Below, piece after piece: positions 17,499-26,250 of a stretch of DNA of 59,921 nt; within the stretch, counting starts at the first letter, position 1, and the number at the start of each line of letters is the position of its first letter. Both the position numbers and the translations under genes were made by a program. Below the pieces are notes generated by a model that worked only from the letters and a program-made list of their open reading frames with translations, was not told the origin of the DNA and searched no databases. The stretch covers positions 1 to 59,921 of the forward strand of contig NZ_UFQC01000038.1 of assembly GCF_900496975.1 (NCBI RefSeq), in the 5' to 3' direction. The stretch is from Achromobacter veterisilvae. GTDB lineage: Bacteria > Pseudomonadota > Gammaproteobacteria > Burkholderiales > Burkholderiaceae_B.

Positions 17499-18401
17499 CT
17501 ACGTGTCGCGTCGCCTGCCGCCCCAGGTCGCCGCCAGGCTCGCCACGAAAGCGCCGATCAGCATCGACGCGAATCCCCACAGCGCGAATGCGGCCGCGGC
17601 CTTGCGCGCGCTGTCCGCGGCTTCCTTGGCTTTCTGCCGGGCCTCGTCGGCCGCCTTCTTCGCATCCTGGATCGCCTGCTCGACGCGGCGCTGCGCGACG
17701 GCGGGCTCGATGCCGGCCTGCGCGGCCACCACCTTCGCCACGTAGTCGCGGTCTTCCTGCGCCATGCCGCCGCGCGCCAGGCTCATCGCCACGATGCGGC
17801 CCACTTCGGCGCGCGCGCCCGCCCGGTCGCCTCCGGCATCGGGCCGGTCGGTTCGCAGGAGGACGTCGGCGAAATAGTCGCTTGCCTGCGACGTCCCGCC
17901 GCCGGACCCCGCGGCGGCCGTCGCCGTCGCAGTGGCCGCCGCGCCCGCGCCCGCCGCCACGGTTGCGCCCGTCTTCGCCACGCCGGAGGCCAGCGTGGCG
18001 ATGGACGCGCCCAGGAGAGCCGCGCTGACCACCGCGCTCAACGCCCACACCAGGAAGCCATGCGCGGTGTCGCGGAAATAGACTTCGTCCGAATGCACGT
18101 CGACCCATTTGGTGCGCAGGCGGCCCGCGACATAGCCGGCGATGCCGTAGGCGACGATCTGGGTGAACAGCATCCAGGCGATGACGCCGATGCCGACGGC
18201 GGGCGCCGACATGCCTTCGTCCTCCCATGGGGATACCGACAGAAAGCCCAGGCCCGCGCCGCCGGCGAACAGGGCCAGGGACAGGGCGGCGGCGATGACC
18301 GCGCCCGCGAACACGGCGGCCCACGAGACCGCGGAGAGCGCGGATTCCCGCGGGGGCACGCCGTCGGCGTACGGTTGGTTCGACATCGATTCGTTTTCCA
18401 T
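17499..18401 (-). CDS. Membrane protein with alanine/lysine-rich coiled segment, function unknown
   Basis: 300 residues from the ATG at 18401, chosen because GAGGA sits eight bases upstream; other in-frame ATGs at 18419 and 18386 lack one. Four hydrophobic segments are visible: about residues 20-50, 70-95, 110-135 and, last, ALWGFASMLIGAFVASLAATW before a charged end. Between them are an Ala/Thr/Gly-rich loop and a charged coiled-coil-like stretch, AIQDAKKAADEARQKAKEA. I recognise no catalytic motif. It lies with several small stress-type genes on the same strand. Confidence 0.8.
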   Translation of the reverse strand: MENESMSNQPYADGVPPRESALSAVSWAAVFAGAVIAAALSLALFAGGAGLGFLSVSPWEDEGMSAPAVGIGVIAWMLFTQIVAYGIAGYVAGRLRTKWVDVHSDEVYFRDTAHGFLVWALSAVVSAALLGASIATLASGVAKTGATVAAGAGAAATATATAAAGSGGGTSQASDYFADVLLRTDRPDAGGDRAGARAEVGRIVAMSLARGGMAQEDRDYVAKVVAAQAGIEPAVAQRRVEQAIQDAKKAADEARQKAKEAADSARKAAAAFALWGFASMLIGAFVASLAATWGGRRRDT

Positions 18402-18468
18402 GGACTCTTCCTCGTTCATTGCGGATGGGGCGGCCGCGCTGCGCCGCCGCAGCGGGAAACGGCCGGCG

Positions 18469-18543
18469 TCAATGCCAGAAAAGCGCCAGCAGGATGATGA
18501 TGGGGATGGGTACGCCAAGCAGCCACAACAGAATGGAACGCAT
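18469..18543 (-). CDS. 24-residue single-helix membrane peptide
   Basis: A short gene starting with ATG at 18543 and ending with TGA at 18469-18471. A perfect AAGGAGG lies five bases before the start. The product begins MRSILLWLLGVPIPIIIL and is almost entirely hydrophobic: one membrane helix with a VPIP kink. Peptides with this MRSILLWLLG-(V/I)PIPIIIL pattern recur in many proteobacteria (from memory), which supports a real gene. The function is unknown. It lies between the 300-residue membrane protein and an acidic protein, all on the minus strand. Confidence 0.85.
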   Translation of the reverse strand: MRSILLWLLGVPIPIIILLALFWH

Positions 18544-18588
18544 GTGGACCTCCTTGCATGTCTTGCGCATTGCGCGGGTGAATGGCGG

Positions 18589-18780
18589 TCAAGCCAGGTC
18601 TATCGTGCGCGGATCGCTCGGATCCGGCCTGCGCGGAACGGGATCGGCGTCGTCGGGATCCTCCGGCGGCGGGTCGGGCAGGGGCACGGAATCGTCGGAC
18701 GGCAGGTTGCCGGGAAGCGAAGGGTCGTCCGGAGGCAGATCGTCCGGCAGGCCGGGTTCTCGATGCATGGATGGGGACAT
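18589..18780 (-). CDS. Small acidic Pro/Asp-rich protein
   Basis: 63 residues composed largely of Pro, Asp, Glu and Leu, with repeating DDLPPDDPS-like units. It is predicted to be disordered and strongly acidic. GAGGAG lies eight bases before the ATG at 18780, which supports translation despite the low-complexity sequence. No domain is recognisable. It sits 45 bases upstream of the 24-residue membrane peptide on the same strand. Confidence 0.65.
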   Translation of the reverse strand: MSPSMHREPGLPDDLPPDDPSLPGNLPSDDSVPLPDPPPEDPDDADPVPRRPDPSDPRTIDLA

Positions 18781-18884
18781 GGCGGGTTCTCCTCGATCGG
18801 CGCCAAATGCGCCGCCGCCTTCCCAGCAAACGGCGTTCCCGGCCGAGGCCGCCGCGGTTCACGACCCGCGGCCGGGCAAAGAAA

Positions 18885-18904
18885 AAGCCCTCTGGCGAGG
18901 GCTT
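18885..18904 (-). terminator. Terminator after the 83-residue protein gene
   Basis: AAGCCCTC (18885-18892) and GAGGGCTT (18897-18904) pair around TGGC. Read on the minus strand it is followed by TTTCTTTG. It lies just past the stop at 18928. Confidence 0.75.
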
Positions 18905-18927
18905 TGCGGGGGCTGGGGCCGGCCGCT

Positions 18928-19179
18928 TCAGGACTTGGGCTTGCCGTCCTTGCCCGGTTCCGGGCCGGTCTGGCCGCCGCTGCCCAGGAATTCCACCACG
19001 GCGGTCTTTCCCGCGGCGGAAGCCTCGTCCTGGCTGCCGTAGCGCTTTTCCGAGTAATTGGTGCTGCGCACATTGCCGGTCTCGGGATCGAACAAGGTGA
19101 CGATCCAGGCGAACTCGCCCGGCACCAATTGCCTGACCTGCAGCGTGGCGCGCGTACCCGGGCGCAATTTCTGCGGCAT
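18928..19179 (-). CDS. Conserved hypothetical protein, 83 residues
   Basis: The start at 19179 (MPQKLRPGTRAT) is supported by AAGGGG upstream; an earlier in-frame ATG at 19212 lacks a site. The sequence has a beta-rich core (LVPGEFAWIVTLFDPETGNVRSTNYSE) and a charged Gly/Pro/Lys tail. No family function is known to me. It has its own terminator, so it is a separate unit from the small genes that follow. Confidence 0.75.
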   Translation of the reverse strand: MPQKLRPGTRATLQVRQLVPGEFAWIVTLFDPETGNVRSTNYSEKRYGSQDEASAAGKTAVVEFLGSGGQTGPEPGKDGKPKS

Positions 19180-19437
19180 CTGGCAGCCCCTTGAGTGATT
19201 CGACGCCGCCATCGTAGCGCAAACCGGGCGCTGCCACGATGCCCGGAACGCAATCGGAAATGCTGCGTCCGCACATGGAATTCATGCTGCACGCCCCGAG
19301 GCAAATACGCCACAAACCGCTCATTGCGCCTGGAAAACCCTAGGGCCCGCCGCGCGAATACGGGCGCACAATCGAGACAAACATTCAGACCGCTCAGCGG
19401 CGCCGAATCCCTTTAATCAGGCGAGGACGGAGACAAC

Positions 19438-19623
19438 ATGACTCACGTAGCAGTGGTTATTAGCTGTTTGATGGTTATGGGTATCGTCGCGTTGGTGATT
19501 CAAACCATTCAAAGCGCAGGGCCCGAGCCCTGGCTGAAAATATCGGCGGCGATCGTCAGTTCCCTGTTTGCTTCGCTTCTGCTGATCCCGCTTGGATACG
19601 CAGTCGCGCAATCCGTGCTCTGA
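19438..19623 (+). CDS. Small two-helix membrane protein
   Basis: 61 residues with two hydrophobic segments, VAVVISCLMVMGIVALVIQT and AAIVSSLFASLLLIPLGYAV, joined by a short polar turn. CGGAG lies six bases before the ATG at 19438. The function is unknown. It is convergent with the YddG-type gene, whose stop lies 49 bases further on. Confidence 0.75.
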   Translation: MTHVAVVISCLMVMGIVALVIQTIQSAGPEPWLKISAAIVSSLFASLLLIPLGYAVAQSVL

Positions 19624-19672
19624 TCGAGCGATTCCTTTCCCACGCCTTTTCCGCGACAGGCGCGCCCCGGGG

Positions 19673-20581
19673 CTAACCGTTCCGGGCCGGCCTGCCGCGC
19701 GTTGCCGCCCAGCAGATCAGCGAACCGGCGGTCACCATCGCCACGCCCTGCCAGAACGAGGCGGTCAGGCGGGTCGACAGCCATACGGCCGCGAAGAAGG
19801 TCGAGAACACGGGCGTGAAGTACGACGCGGTGGCCAGCAAGGTCAGGTTGCCCTTGAGTATCCCCACGTTCCACAACGCATAGCCCGCCGCCATGGCGCC
19901 GCCCGTCACGCACAATTCGAGCGTCGCCGGCACCGTGAACGTCAGCGCGGGCTCCGAGCCAAGCAGGTATTTGGTCCACAGGGCCGCCGCGGTCAGCATG
20001 AAAAAAAGCGCGACGCCGTTCTTGCCGTCGGCGAACCTGCGCGTCACGTTGCAGTACAGGGCCCAGATGATGGCGCCGCTGAACGCCAGTCCGTAACTCA
20101 GGGGATTGCTGGAAACGTTCGCGACGGTGCGCTCCCACGACAGCCCGCCGGATCCGCCGACCACCCACACGATGCCGCCCAGCGACAGCAGGATGCCCGG
20201 CACCACCCATGCGCTGGCCCGCTGGCCGTTGATAAGCATGGCGAGAACCACCGTGAAGCAGGGCCAGAGGTAGTTGACGATGCCCAGCTCGATCGCTTGC
20301 CCCCGGTTGGCCGCGAATCCCAGTGAAAGCGACAGGCAGATCTCGTAGGCGACGAAAAGCAGGCTGCCGACGATGAGGTAGGACCGGGGAAAGGTCCGCA
20401 GCCTGGGAAACCCCAGCAGCGGCACCAGGAAGACGGAGCCCACCGTATAGATGAGCGCGGCCCCGCCGACGGGGCCGAAGCTTTCGCTGACGCCGCGAAT
20501 CAGGCCGACCACCGTGCCCCACAGCAGGACCGCCAGCAAACCCAAGGAGGTGGCCGTATTCCGGCCGGGGGTAAATTGCAT
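19673..20581 (-). CDS. YddG-like aromatic amino acid exporter (EamA superfamily)
   Basis: 302 residues with ten membrane segments, starting MQFTPGRNTATSLGLLAVLLWG. It resembles E. coli YddG (about 293 residues), which exports aromatic amino acids, more than the generic EamA protein at 1795-2688. Landmarks are VNYLWPCFTVVLAMLINGQR and GYALWNVGILKGNLTLLATASYF. The start at 20581 follows GGAAACGGTA. The substrate is inferred from family resemblance only. Confidence 0.8.
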   Translation of the reverse strand: MQFTPGRNTATSLGLLAVLLWGTVVGLIRGVSESFGPVGGAALIYTVGSVFLVPLLGFPRLRTFPRSYLIVGSLLFVAYEICLSLSLGFAANRGQAIELGIVNYLWPCFTVVLAMLINGQRASAWVVPGILLSLGGIVWVVGGSGGLSWERTVANVSSNPLSYGLAFSGAIIWALYCNVTRRFADGKNGVALFFMLTAAALWTKYLLGSEPALTFTVPATLELCVTGGAMAAGYALWNVGILKGNLTLLATASYFTPVFSTFFAAVWLSTRLTASFWQGVAMVTAGSLICWAATRGRPARNG

Positions 20582-20742
20582 TACCGTTTCCGATTGCCCG
20601 TCATGGTCCGCGCACAGTCCCGGACGCCAAGGCGGGGAGTTTAGCGAAAATCCGGGCGCCTCCTGGCGCCCCGCAGGCTTGCAGGGGGCCTCCGGCCCGA
20701 AGCGCCATCCCCGTCCGGGCAACGAAAGGGAGAGAAAGCCGC

Positions 20743-20985
20743 ATGACCATATCGATACGCAGATTGAGCGACGTGCTGGCCAGCACGGAATCGGGCCGGC
20801 TCTATCGGATAGAGGTTTTCCTGCGGGCCGACGGCCCGGACGCCGCGGCGCTGCCTCCCGACGCGGCGCGCTACATCCTCCGGACCTCCGACGGAGAATG
20901 CGTGCTGCGGCTGGACCGCAACCGGTATCGCCTGAAGTCGGGTGAAGTCCTGACCGCCCTTGCGCCACCGGGCCAGGAGGCCTGA
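20743..20985 (+). CDS. Hypothetical protein, 80 residues
   Basis: It starts MTISIRRLSDVLA, and GGGAGAGAAAG lies just upstream of the ATG. It has a plausible alpha/beta pattern (LYRIEVFLRADG, ARYILRTSDGECVLRLDRNRYRL) but no recognised domain. It lies between divergent yddG-like and convergent diguanylate cyclase genes as a single unit. Confidence 0.65.
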   Translation: MTISIRRLSDVLASTESGRLYRIEVFLRADGPDAAALPPDAARYILRTSDGECVLRLDRNRYRLKSGEVLTALAPPGQEA

Positions 20986-21005
20986 ACGGGCCCGGCGGAG
21001 GACGC

Positions 21006-22580
21006 TCACAGGTCCGACTCCACCCTCCGCTTGCCCTGCTCCTTCGCCTTATAGAGCGCCACGTCGGCGCGCTCCAGCAATTGTCGCAAGGTCATGCCGG
21101 ATTGCGGAAACACGGCGACGCCCACGCTGGCCGACACGGCGGCGCGGACGCCGGGATACGGCTGCGACAGGCTCTCGACCAGCGCCTCGGCGACCAGGCG
21201 CGCATTCTCCCTGTTGGCCCCGATCAGCAGCACCGCGAACTCGTCGCCCCCCAGCCTGGCCGCGACGTCCGACACGCGGATCGCGCCGGCCATCCGCTCC
21301 GCCGCCTCCTTGAGCACCGCGTCGCCGGCCGCATGGCCATGCGTATCGTTGACCGCCTTGAACCCGTCCAGGTCGATCGCCAGGATGGCGAAAGGCTCGC
21401 CGCTGCGCTGCGCCACCGCCAGTTCGCGCAGCACCAGTTCGCTGAACAGCACCCGGTTGCACAGCCCGGTCAGCGGATCGTAGTGCGCCAGGTGCTGGGC
21501 GCGCGCCAGCATGCGCGAAGCGCGCTGCAAGGCGCCTCCCACCTCGGCCACTTCCTTGACCCGCGTGCCCGGCAGATCCACCGCGCGGCCCTTGCCCAGC
21601 GCGAGCGCGGGCGCGACCAGCCCCTGCACCGCCGAGGTCAGGCGGTTCGCCAGCCGCAGGGCCAGCCACAGGCCCAGGCCAACGGCGAACAAGGCGCCCA
21701 AGGCGACCCAGGCGATGGCGCGGTACAGGTCCGTGGTCACCAGGCTCATCGGCGCGCCCGCGGCGACCGTCCAGCCTGACAGCGACGACCGGCTGAACGC
21801 GGTGTAGACGGGCGCGCCCTCCTTCGTGACGGTCTCCAGCGACCCTTCCTTTTCCTGCTGCACCGCGCGGGCCAGCGCGGGAACGGCCTTCTGCCCGACG
21901 AACCGCGGCGCGTCGCGCGTGCGGGCGACGATGGTGCCGGCGCCGTCCAGCACGGCGGCGACCCAGCCGTCCGGCAGGGAGCGGCGGCCCAGCACGCCGC
22001 CGATGCGCTCGGGCAGGATTCTGACGTTGAGGCTGTAGACGACCTTGTCGCCGCGCAGCACCGGCATGCACAGCGCAAGGGCGGGACTGTCGCTGGCGCC
22101 TCCCCCGAACAGCCCCGTCAGGACCGGAGCGCCCGTGTGGAACACGCGCGCCAGCTCGGCCGACGCGCCGCTCATCGGCAAGGCTTCGCCGACAGGCGCT
22201 TGCGTGTGGGCCAACTGGCGGCCCTCTCTGTCCGTCAGGACGTAGCTGTCGACGATCTGGAACCGCATCAGCTCGCCCGCGCGCTCCTGGAAACCCGCCA
22301 GGTCCCCGGCGCGAAGGTCGGGAGAGGACGCAAGCATCTGGAGGCCGGCCTCGACGCCGGTCAGTTCGCGGTCGAGGATCGCGGAGAGATTGCGCGCCAG
22401 GAAGATCGTGTCGCGGAAGATCCGCTCTTTCTGGACGACGTACCTTTCGTACACCGCCACCGACGCCACGACCAGCGCCGGCGCAATACAGGCGACCACC
22501 AGGGCCAGCAGGCCCGTGCGCATGGAGTACCGGCGCGGACGGCGGACGCGCGCGCCGGCGATATTCCGGCCGTCAGCCAT
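21006..22580 (-). CDS. Membrane diguanylate cyclase with periplasmic dCache-like sensor
   Basis: 524 residues. A membrane helix lies at about 22-44, and an extracytoplasmic sensor of about 240 residues resembles dCache (VDSYVLTDREGRQLAHTQAP, GWVAAVLDGAGTIVARTRD). A second helix is at about 287-310, then a HAMP-like linker, then a GGDEF domain from DPLTGLCNR (368). The active site GGDEF is intact at 444-448. The allosteric I-site RVSD is at 435-438, so product inhibition by c-di-GMP is expected. There is no EAL domain. The ligand is unknown. Confidence 0.92.
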   Translation of the reverse strand: MADGRNIAGARVRRPRRYSMRTGLLALVVACIAPALVVASVAVYERYVVQKERIFRDTIFLARNLSAILDRELTGVEAGLQMLASSPDLRAGDLAGFQERAGELMRFQIVDSYVLTDREGRQLAHTQAPVGEALPMSGASAELARVFHTGAPVLTGLFGGGASDSPALALCMPVLRGDKVVYSLNVRILPERIGGVLGRRSLPDGWVAAVLDGAGTIVARTRDAPRFVGQKAVPALARAVQQEKEGSLETVTKEGAPVYTAFSRSSLSGWTVAAGAPMSLVTTDLYRAIAWVALGALFAVGLGLWLALRLANRLTSAVQGLVAPALALGKGRAVDLPGTRVKEVAEVGGALQRASRMLARAQHLAHYDPLTGLCNRVLFSELVLRELAVAQRSGEPFAILAIDLDGFKAVNDTHGHAAGDAVLKEAAERMAGAIRVSDVAARLGGDEFAVLLIGANRENARLVAEALVESLSQPYPGVRAAVSASVGVAVFPQSGMTLRQLLERADVALYKAKEQGKRRVESDL

Positions 22581-22813
22581 GGGCCGACTCGCTCGGCGCA
22601 GCCCGCAAGCCGCGGGGCTGCGATCGGACCGACACCATTGGGTTCATGCGCCTCCCGATACGCCCGGCCCGGCCCATCGCCGGCGCACGGACGGAATTCA
22701 GAAATTATTACAGAAGCTCGCAATTACACAATCCGCCGCGCGGAGCGGCGGATGAGGCGTGGTCAGAATTCCTATGTCCCCGTATTCCGGCGTGGCGCCG
22801 GAACCGCCGGCCG
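22581..22813. other. Intergenic stretch with a small hairpin
   Basis: No gene is seen. ATCCGCCGC (22731-22739) and GCGGCGGAT (22745-22753) form a perfect 9-bp stem without a clear T-tract on either strand. An AT-rich segment before it (22700-22730) may hold the promoter of nothing obvious, since both flanking genes read leftward. Confidence 0.4.
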
Positions 22814-23035
22814 CTATTGCTCTTCCAGGTCCGGCGTGCCGGTGAACTGGCTCTTGAGCAGGGTCAGGGCGCCCTTCTCCGCCAGCGCCTCGTTGGGAAA
22901 TACGTGCTTGGTGTCTTCCAGTACCGGAAATCCGAAGACCCGCACCCGGGTGCGAAACCCCTCCGGGATTTCGGCGAATTCGATGTCGAAGTTGCGTTCT
23001 TCGATCCAGCCCGACCGATGCAGTTTCCATTCCAT
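22814..23035 (-). CDS. Small conserved hypothetical protein, 73 residues
   Basis: It starts MEWKLHRSGWIEERNFDIEF at 23035, with AGGAG ten bases upstream. The compact, charged sequence (GFRTRVRVFGFPVLEDTKHVFPNEALAEKGALTLLK) looks like a folded cytoplasmic protein. I do not recognise the family. It lies downstream of no obvious operon partner; the AI-2E permease gene ends 132 bases away on the same strand. Confidence 0.65.
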   Translation of the reverse strand: MEWKLHRSGWIEERNFDIEFAEIPEGFRTRVRVFGFPVLEDTKHVFPNEALAEKGALTLLKSQFTGTPDLEEQ

Positions 23036-23167
23036 ATGCAGCACGCTCCTGAAAGGCGAAGTCGACACGAAAGGCCCGCCCCGTCGTGGGGGCCGGACGC
23101 TGCTACACCATACACCCGTATCGGGGCGGGCGGATGGCGCGGCGGCCATCCTCGCCGTCGGCCGGGC

Positions 23168-24259
23168 CTATTTCCCCGCGGGCCGGCGCTCCTCGGCGGC
23201 GCCCGGCATGGCTTCCGGCAAGGGTGCGAAAAGATCCCAACTGGCCATGAACAGCGCGGCGATCAGCGGGCCGATCACGAAACCGTTCAAGCCGAACAGG
23301 GCCATGCCGCCCAGCGTGGAAATCAGCACCACGTAATCGGGCATCTTGGTGTCCTTGCCCACCAGGATGGGGCGCAGCACGTTGTCCACCATGCCGATGA
23401 CCAGCACGCCGAACAGGATCAACGCGATGCCCTTGACCGTGGCGCCCGTCAGCAGGAAGTAGATCGCGACCGGCGCCCAGATCAGGCCGGCGCCCACGGC
23501 CGGCAAGAGCGACAGGAACCCCATGATCACCCCCCAGAGCAAGGCGCCCTGGATGGAGAGGATCGAGAAGATGATGCCGCCCAGCGCGCCCTGCGCCGCC
23601 GCGACGGCGACGTTGCCCTTCACGGTGGCGCGGACCACGGTGGTGAACTTGCGGAACAGATGCTGCTTGTGCGCGTCGCTCAAGGGCATGGCGCGCTTGA
23701 GCCGCGCCGACAACTGCGGGCCGTCCCGCAACAGGAAAAACAGCAGGTACAGCATGATGCCGAAGCTGATCACGAACTGGAACGTGTCCTGCCCGATGCT
23801 CAGCGCCTGGGTGGCCAGGAACTGGCTGGCCTGCATCGCGCCCGCGCTGAGCTTTTCCTGCAGGCTGGGGATGTCGGCCAGGTCGAAGCGCGCCAGCACG
23901 TCATGCACCGACGGCGGCAATGCCGCCATGGCCTGCTGGAAATACGCGCCGAAATTGATCTGTCCGGACTTGATGCTTTGATAGAGGTTCGCCCCTTCGC
24001 GCACCAGCGATCCGCTGATGGCCACCAAGGGCAGGATCACCAGCAGCAGCACCAGCAGCAGGGTGATCAGCGCGGCCAGGTTGCGCCGCCCCCCGATGCG
24101 CGGCACCAGGCGGCGCTGCAAGGGGGCAAAAATGATCGCGAGGATGGTGCCCCAGAAGACGGCCCCGTAGAAAGGCCACAGCAGCCACCCGAACGCGATG
24201 GTGACCACGACCAGCAGGAGCAGAAAGGTTCTGTAGTGCACGCTGGAAGATTGGCTCAT
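23168..24259 (-). CDS. AI-2E family transporter
   Basis: 363 residues with about eight membrane segments. The conserved family core is present: VKGNVAVAAAQGALGGIIF, PAVGAGLIWAPVAIYFLL and the C-terminal VLRPILVGKDTKMPDYVVLISTLGG. The family includes proteins named for quorum-signal export, and others act as Na+/H+ antiporters, so the substrate is not predictable. The ATG at 24259 follows GGGACGGAAC. The DUF3053 lipoprotein gene ends 55 bases upstream on the same strand. Confidence 0.88.
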   Translation of the reverse strand: MSQSSSVHYRTFLLLLVVVTIAFGWLLWPFYGAVFWGTILAIIFAPLQRRLVPRIGGRRNLAALITLLLVLLLVILPLVAISGSLVREGANLYQSIKSGQINFGAYFQQAMAALPPSVHDVLARFDLADIPSLQEKLSAGAMQASQFLATQALSIGQDTFQFVISFGIMLYLLFFLLRDGPQLSARLKRAMPLSDAHKQHLFRKFTTVVRATVKGNVAVAAAQGALGGIIFSILSIQGALLWGVIMGFLSLLPAVGAGLIWAPVAIYFLLTGATVKGIALILFGVLVIGMVDNVLRPILVGKDTKMPDYVVLISTLGGMALFGLNGFVIGPLIAALFMASWDLFAPLPEAMPGAAEERRPAGK

Positions 24260-24314
24260 GTTCCGTCCCAGGCGCGGCAAGCGCCGCGAGATCCGCATTG
24301 TACAAAGCGCTGGC

Positions 24315-25028
24315 TCAGGGCGCGTCGCGCGCCGGGCCGGCCGCCTGCGACACGGCGGCGCGGGCGCGCTCCAGGCCGTCCGACTGCGCGTTCAGCCCTT
24401 GCAGGCGCAGGTTCAGTTCCTGCTGGAGCGTCGGCGTCGCGACGCGCGCCTGCCCGTCCGCAAGCAGGATGTCTCCCGCGTGCGCCGCCACGAAATCCGC
24501 CACGCCCAGGGCGTCGCGCGCGACCGCGTCCAATTTCGAAGCCGCCTCCATGAGATCGGCGGCGGGCGCGCTCACCGCCTCATCGTAGACCCCGTCGTAG
24601 ACGGGCGCGAGGTCGGGCGGCAGCGCCAGGGCGGCCCGCGCCTGGTCCGCCCTGGCGCGGGCGTCCTGAAGCCGCGCGGCGTTCTCCGCCAGTGTTTTGC
24701 GCGCCGCCTCGAAGCGCGCCCTGCGTTCCACGATCTCGCCCACCGAGCGCAGCGTCTCCACCGCCAGCACGTCGCGCATGGGCGCGGCCGCCTTCGCCAT
24801 GGCCTGCTGGAAATCGGTGATCACCTCATAGGCGTCGGCGTAGCCCCCCACCGCTTCCTTTTCGGGCTCGCTCAGCCCGGCAAGGGGCACGAGCGACGCG
24901 CTGTTCATTCGCGATTGCAGCAACTGGATGAACGCCGCGCGCTCCTGCGGTTCTTTGTTGACGCAGGCCGCGAGCAACAGCATCGATGCCGTCGCCAGGC
25001 CCAGAAGGCAAGCTCGCAGCAATGCCAT
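24315..25028 (-). CDS. DUF3053-type lipoprotein (YiaF-like)
   Basis: 237 residues. A signal peptide MALLRACLLGLATASMLLL is followed by the lipobox LAAC and then a long helical, Ala/Arg/Glu-rich body. RAAFIQLLQSRMNSASLVPLAGLSEPEKEAVGGYADAY-like sequence near the mature N-terminus matches DUF3053. AAGGAGG lies six bases before the ATG at 25028. The function is unknown; it is probably attached to a membrane. It may be co-transcribed with the AI-2E permease. Confidence 0.8.
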   Translation of the reverse strand: MALLRACLLGLATASMLLLAACVNKEPQERAAFIQLLQSRMNSASLVPLAGLSEPEKEAVGGYADAYEVITDFQQAMAKAAAPMRDVLAVETLRSVGEIVERRARFEAARKTLAENAARLQDARARADQARAALALPPDLAPVYDGVYDEAVSAPAADLMEAASKLDAVARDALGVADFVAAHAGDILLADGQARVATPTLQQELNLRLQGLNAQSDGLERARAAVSQAAGPARDAP

Positions 25029-25183
25029 GCCGATCCTCCTTGCATGCGGGTTTGCGGAAGCGGCGCGGCCCCGTTCCGGAGCGGCCGCATCCCGGCAGAA
25101 TATCCCGAAGCGCCCCGCGCCCGCCGCCGGCGGGCGGATTTTGTTGCCATCGAAGCGTGTTGACACAGGGCCGGGCACGCGCG

Positions 25184-25693
25184 TCACGCCCGCACAGGGC
25201 AAACCATCGCGCACCGGCGCGCCGGATCGAAACCCGCTTCCGCCTCATGGCGCAGGCGCGCCGCGAGCTGCGCCGGCAGCCTGTCCGGCGGCAATTCGGA
25301 AAAACCGTGCCGCCGGTAGAAAGGCGCGTTCCAGGGCAGTTCGCGGTCGGTGGTCAGCACCACCGACCGGTAGCCGGCGGCGCTCGCATGCGCGCGCACG
25401 GCAAGCAGCAAGGCCCGCCCCAGGCCGCGCCCCTGCCGCGGCAGCGACACCGCCATCTCGGCGAGATAAAGATCGCCGTCCATGGGCCGGGCGAGCGCGA
25501 ATCCGGCGGGCCGCGCGTCCTCCGCGTCGGCGATCCACAGCAGGCCGGCCGCCTGCGCCTGTTCCAGCGCGGCCAGCGGCACCGGATCGTCGTCGGCGGC
25601 CCAGGCCATGGCGGTGCCCAGGAAGCGCTTCCCGGCGGAACGTTCGATATCGGCCAGGCTGGCCAGGTCGGCAGGTCGTGCAAGTCTGATCAT
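25184..25693 (-). CDS. GNAT family N-acetyltransferase
   Basis: 169 residues starting MIRLARPADLASLADIERSAGKRF. The acetyl-CoA loop is PRQGRGLGRALL, and the preceding strand is YLAEMAVSL. The C-terminal NAPFYRRHGFSELP is typical of GNATs. An alternative ATG at 25714 would add seven residues; neither has a clear ribosome site. The acceptor substrate is unknown. Divergent from the next gene. Confidence 0.82.
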   Translation of the reverse strand: MIRLARPADLASLADIERSAGKRFLGTAMAWAADDDPVPLAALEQAQAAGLLWIADAEDARPAGFALARPMDGDLYLAEMAVSLPRQGRGLGRALLLAVRAHASAAGYRSVVLTTDRELPWNAPFYRRHGFSELPPDRLPAQLAARLRHEAEAGFDPARRCAMVCPVRA

Positions 25694-25789
25694 AGGCGTC
25701 GAAGTATGCACCATGCGGGCTTGCGGCCCATTCCCATAAAATAGCGCTTTCGGCCCTTCCGGCCTCCCGTAACGCTGGCTTGCTTTCCC

Positions 25790-26149
25790 ATGACTCAGAA
25801 CGCTACCCCCGACTCCTGGGGCTTCGCCCATCCCGATTGCCGCGGCGCGGCCGCCCTGCTGTTTTTCATGAACGACCTTGCCCGCGTGGTCAATCAGTAC
25901 CTGGGCCAGGGGCACTTGTCGGACGAAGCGCTGGCCGATGCGCAGAAGGCCGTCGACGCCCTGCTGGACCGCTACGTCGAAATCAAGGCCGCGCCGGAGG
26001 CCTTCGACAACGAGCGCATCGCGCTCGCGCTGGAAACGGAGCGCGGACCGGACGGCCGGATGGGCGCGCAAGTGGCGCTGCGCATGTCCGCGCGCCTGGA
26101 AGGCCTGATCATCGAAGCCCAGCGCCAGGCCCGTCCCGCGACCCATTGA
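25790..26149 (+). CDS. Hypothetical protein, 119 residues
   Basis: It starts MTQNATPDSWGFAHPDCRGA. It is predicted mostly helical (LLFFMNDLARVVNQYLGQGHLSDEALADAQKAVDALL) with a charged C-terminal half, and has no signal peptide or recognised motif. It has clear coding-type codon use. It stands alone, followed by a long gene-less stretch. Confidence 0.7.
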   Translation: MTQNATPDSWGFAHPDCRGAAALLFFMNDLARVVNQYLGQGHLSDEALADAQKAVDALLDRYVEIKAAPEAFDNERIALALETERGPDGRMGAQVALRMSARLEGLIIEAQRQARPATH

Positions 26150-26216
26150 AAGGGGGGGGAACCGGGCGGCGGGCCGGGGCGGCAACGCCCGCCCTCCGCC
26201 CCCGACCACGAAATGC

Positions 26217-26245
26217 TTGCAAAACACGCCAATTCGCAGTATTAT
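26217..26245 (+). promoter_or_regulatory. Strong sigma-70 promoter ahead of a gene-less structured region
   Basis: TTGCAA (26217-26222), an exact 17-bp spacer and TATTAT (26240-26245). Expected transcription start is about 26252, exactly where the first perfect RNA helix (26251-26257 with 26276-26282) begins. The nearest downstream gene starts more than 550 bases later. Confidence 0.7.
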
Positions 26246-26250
26246 TCCCT

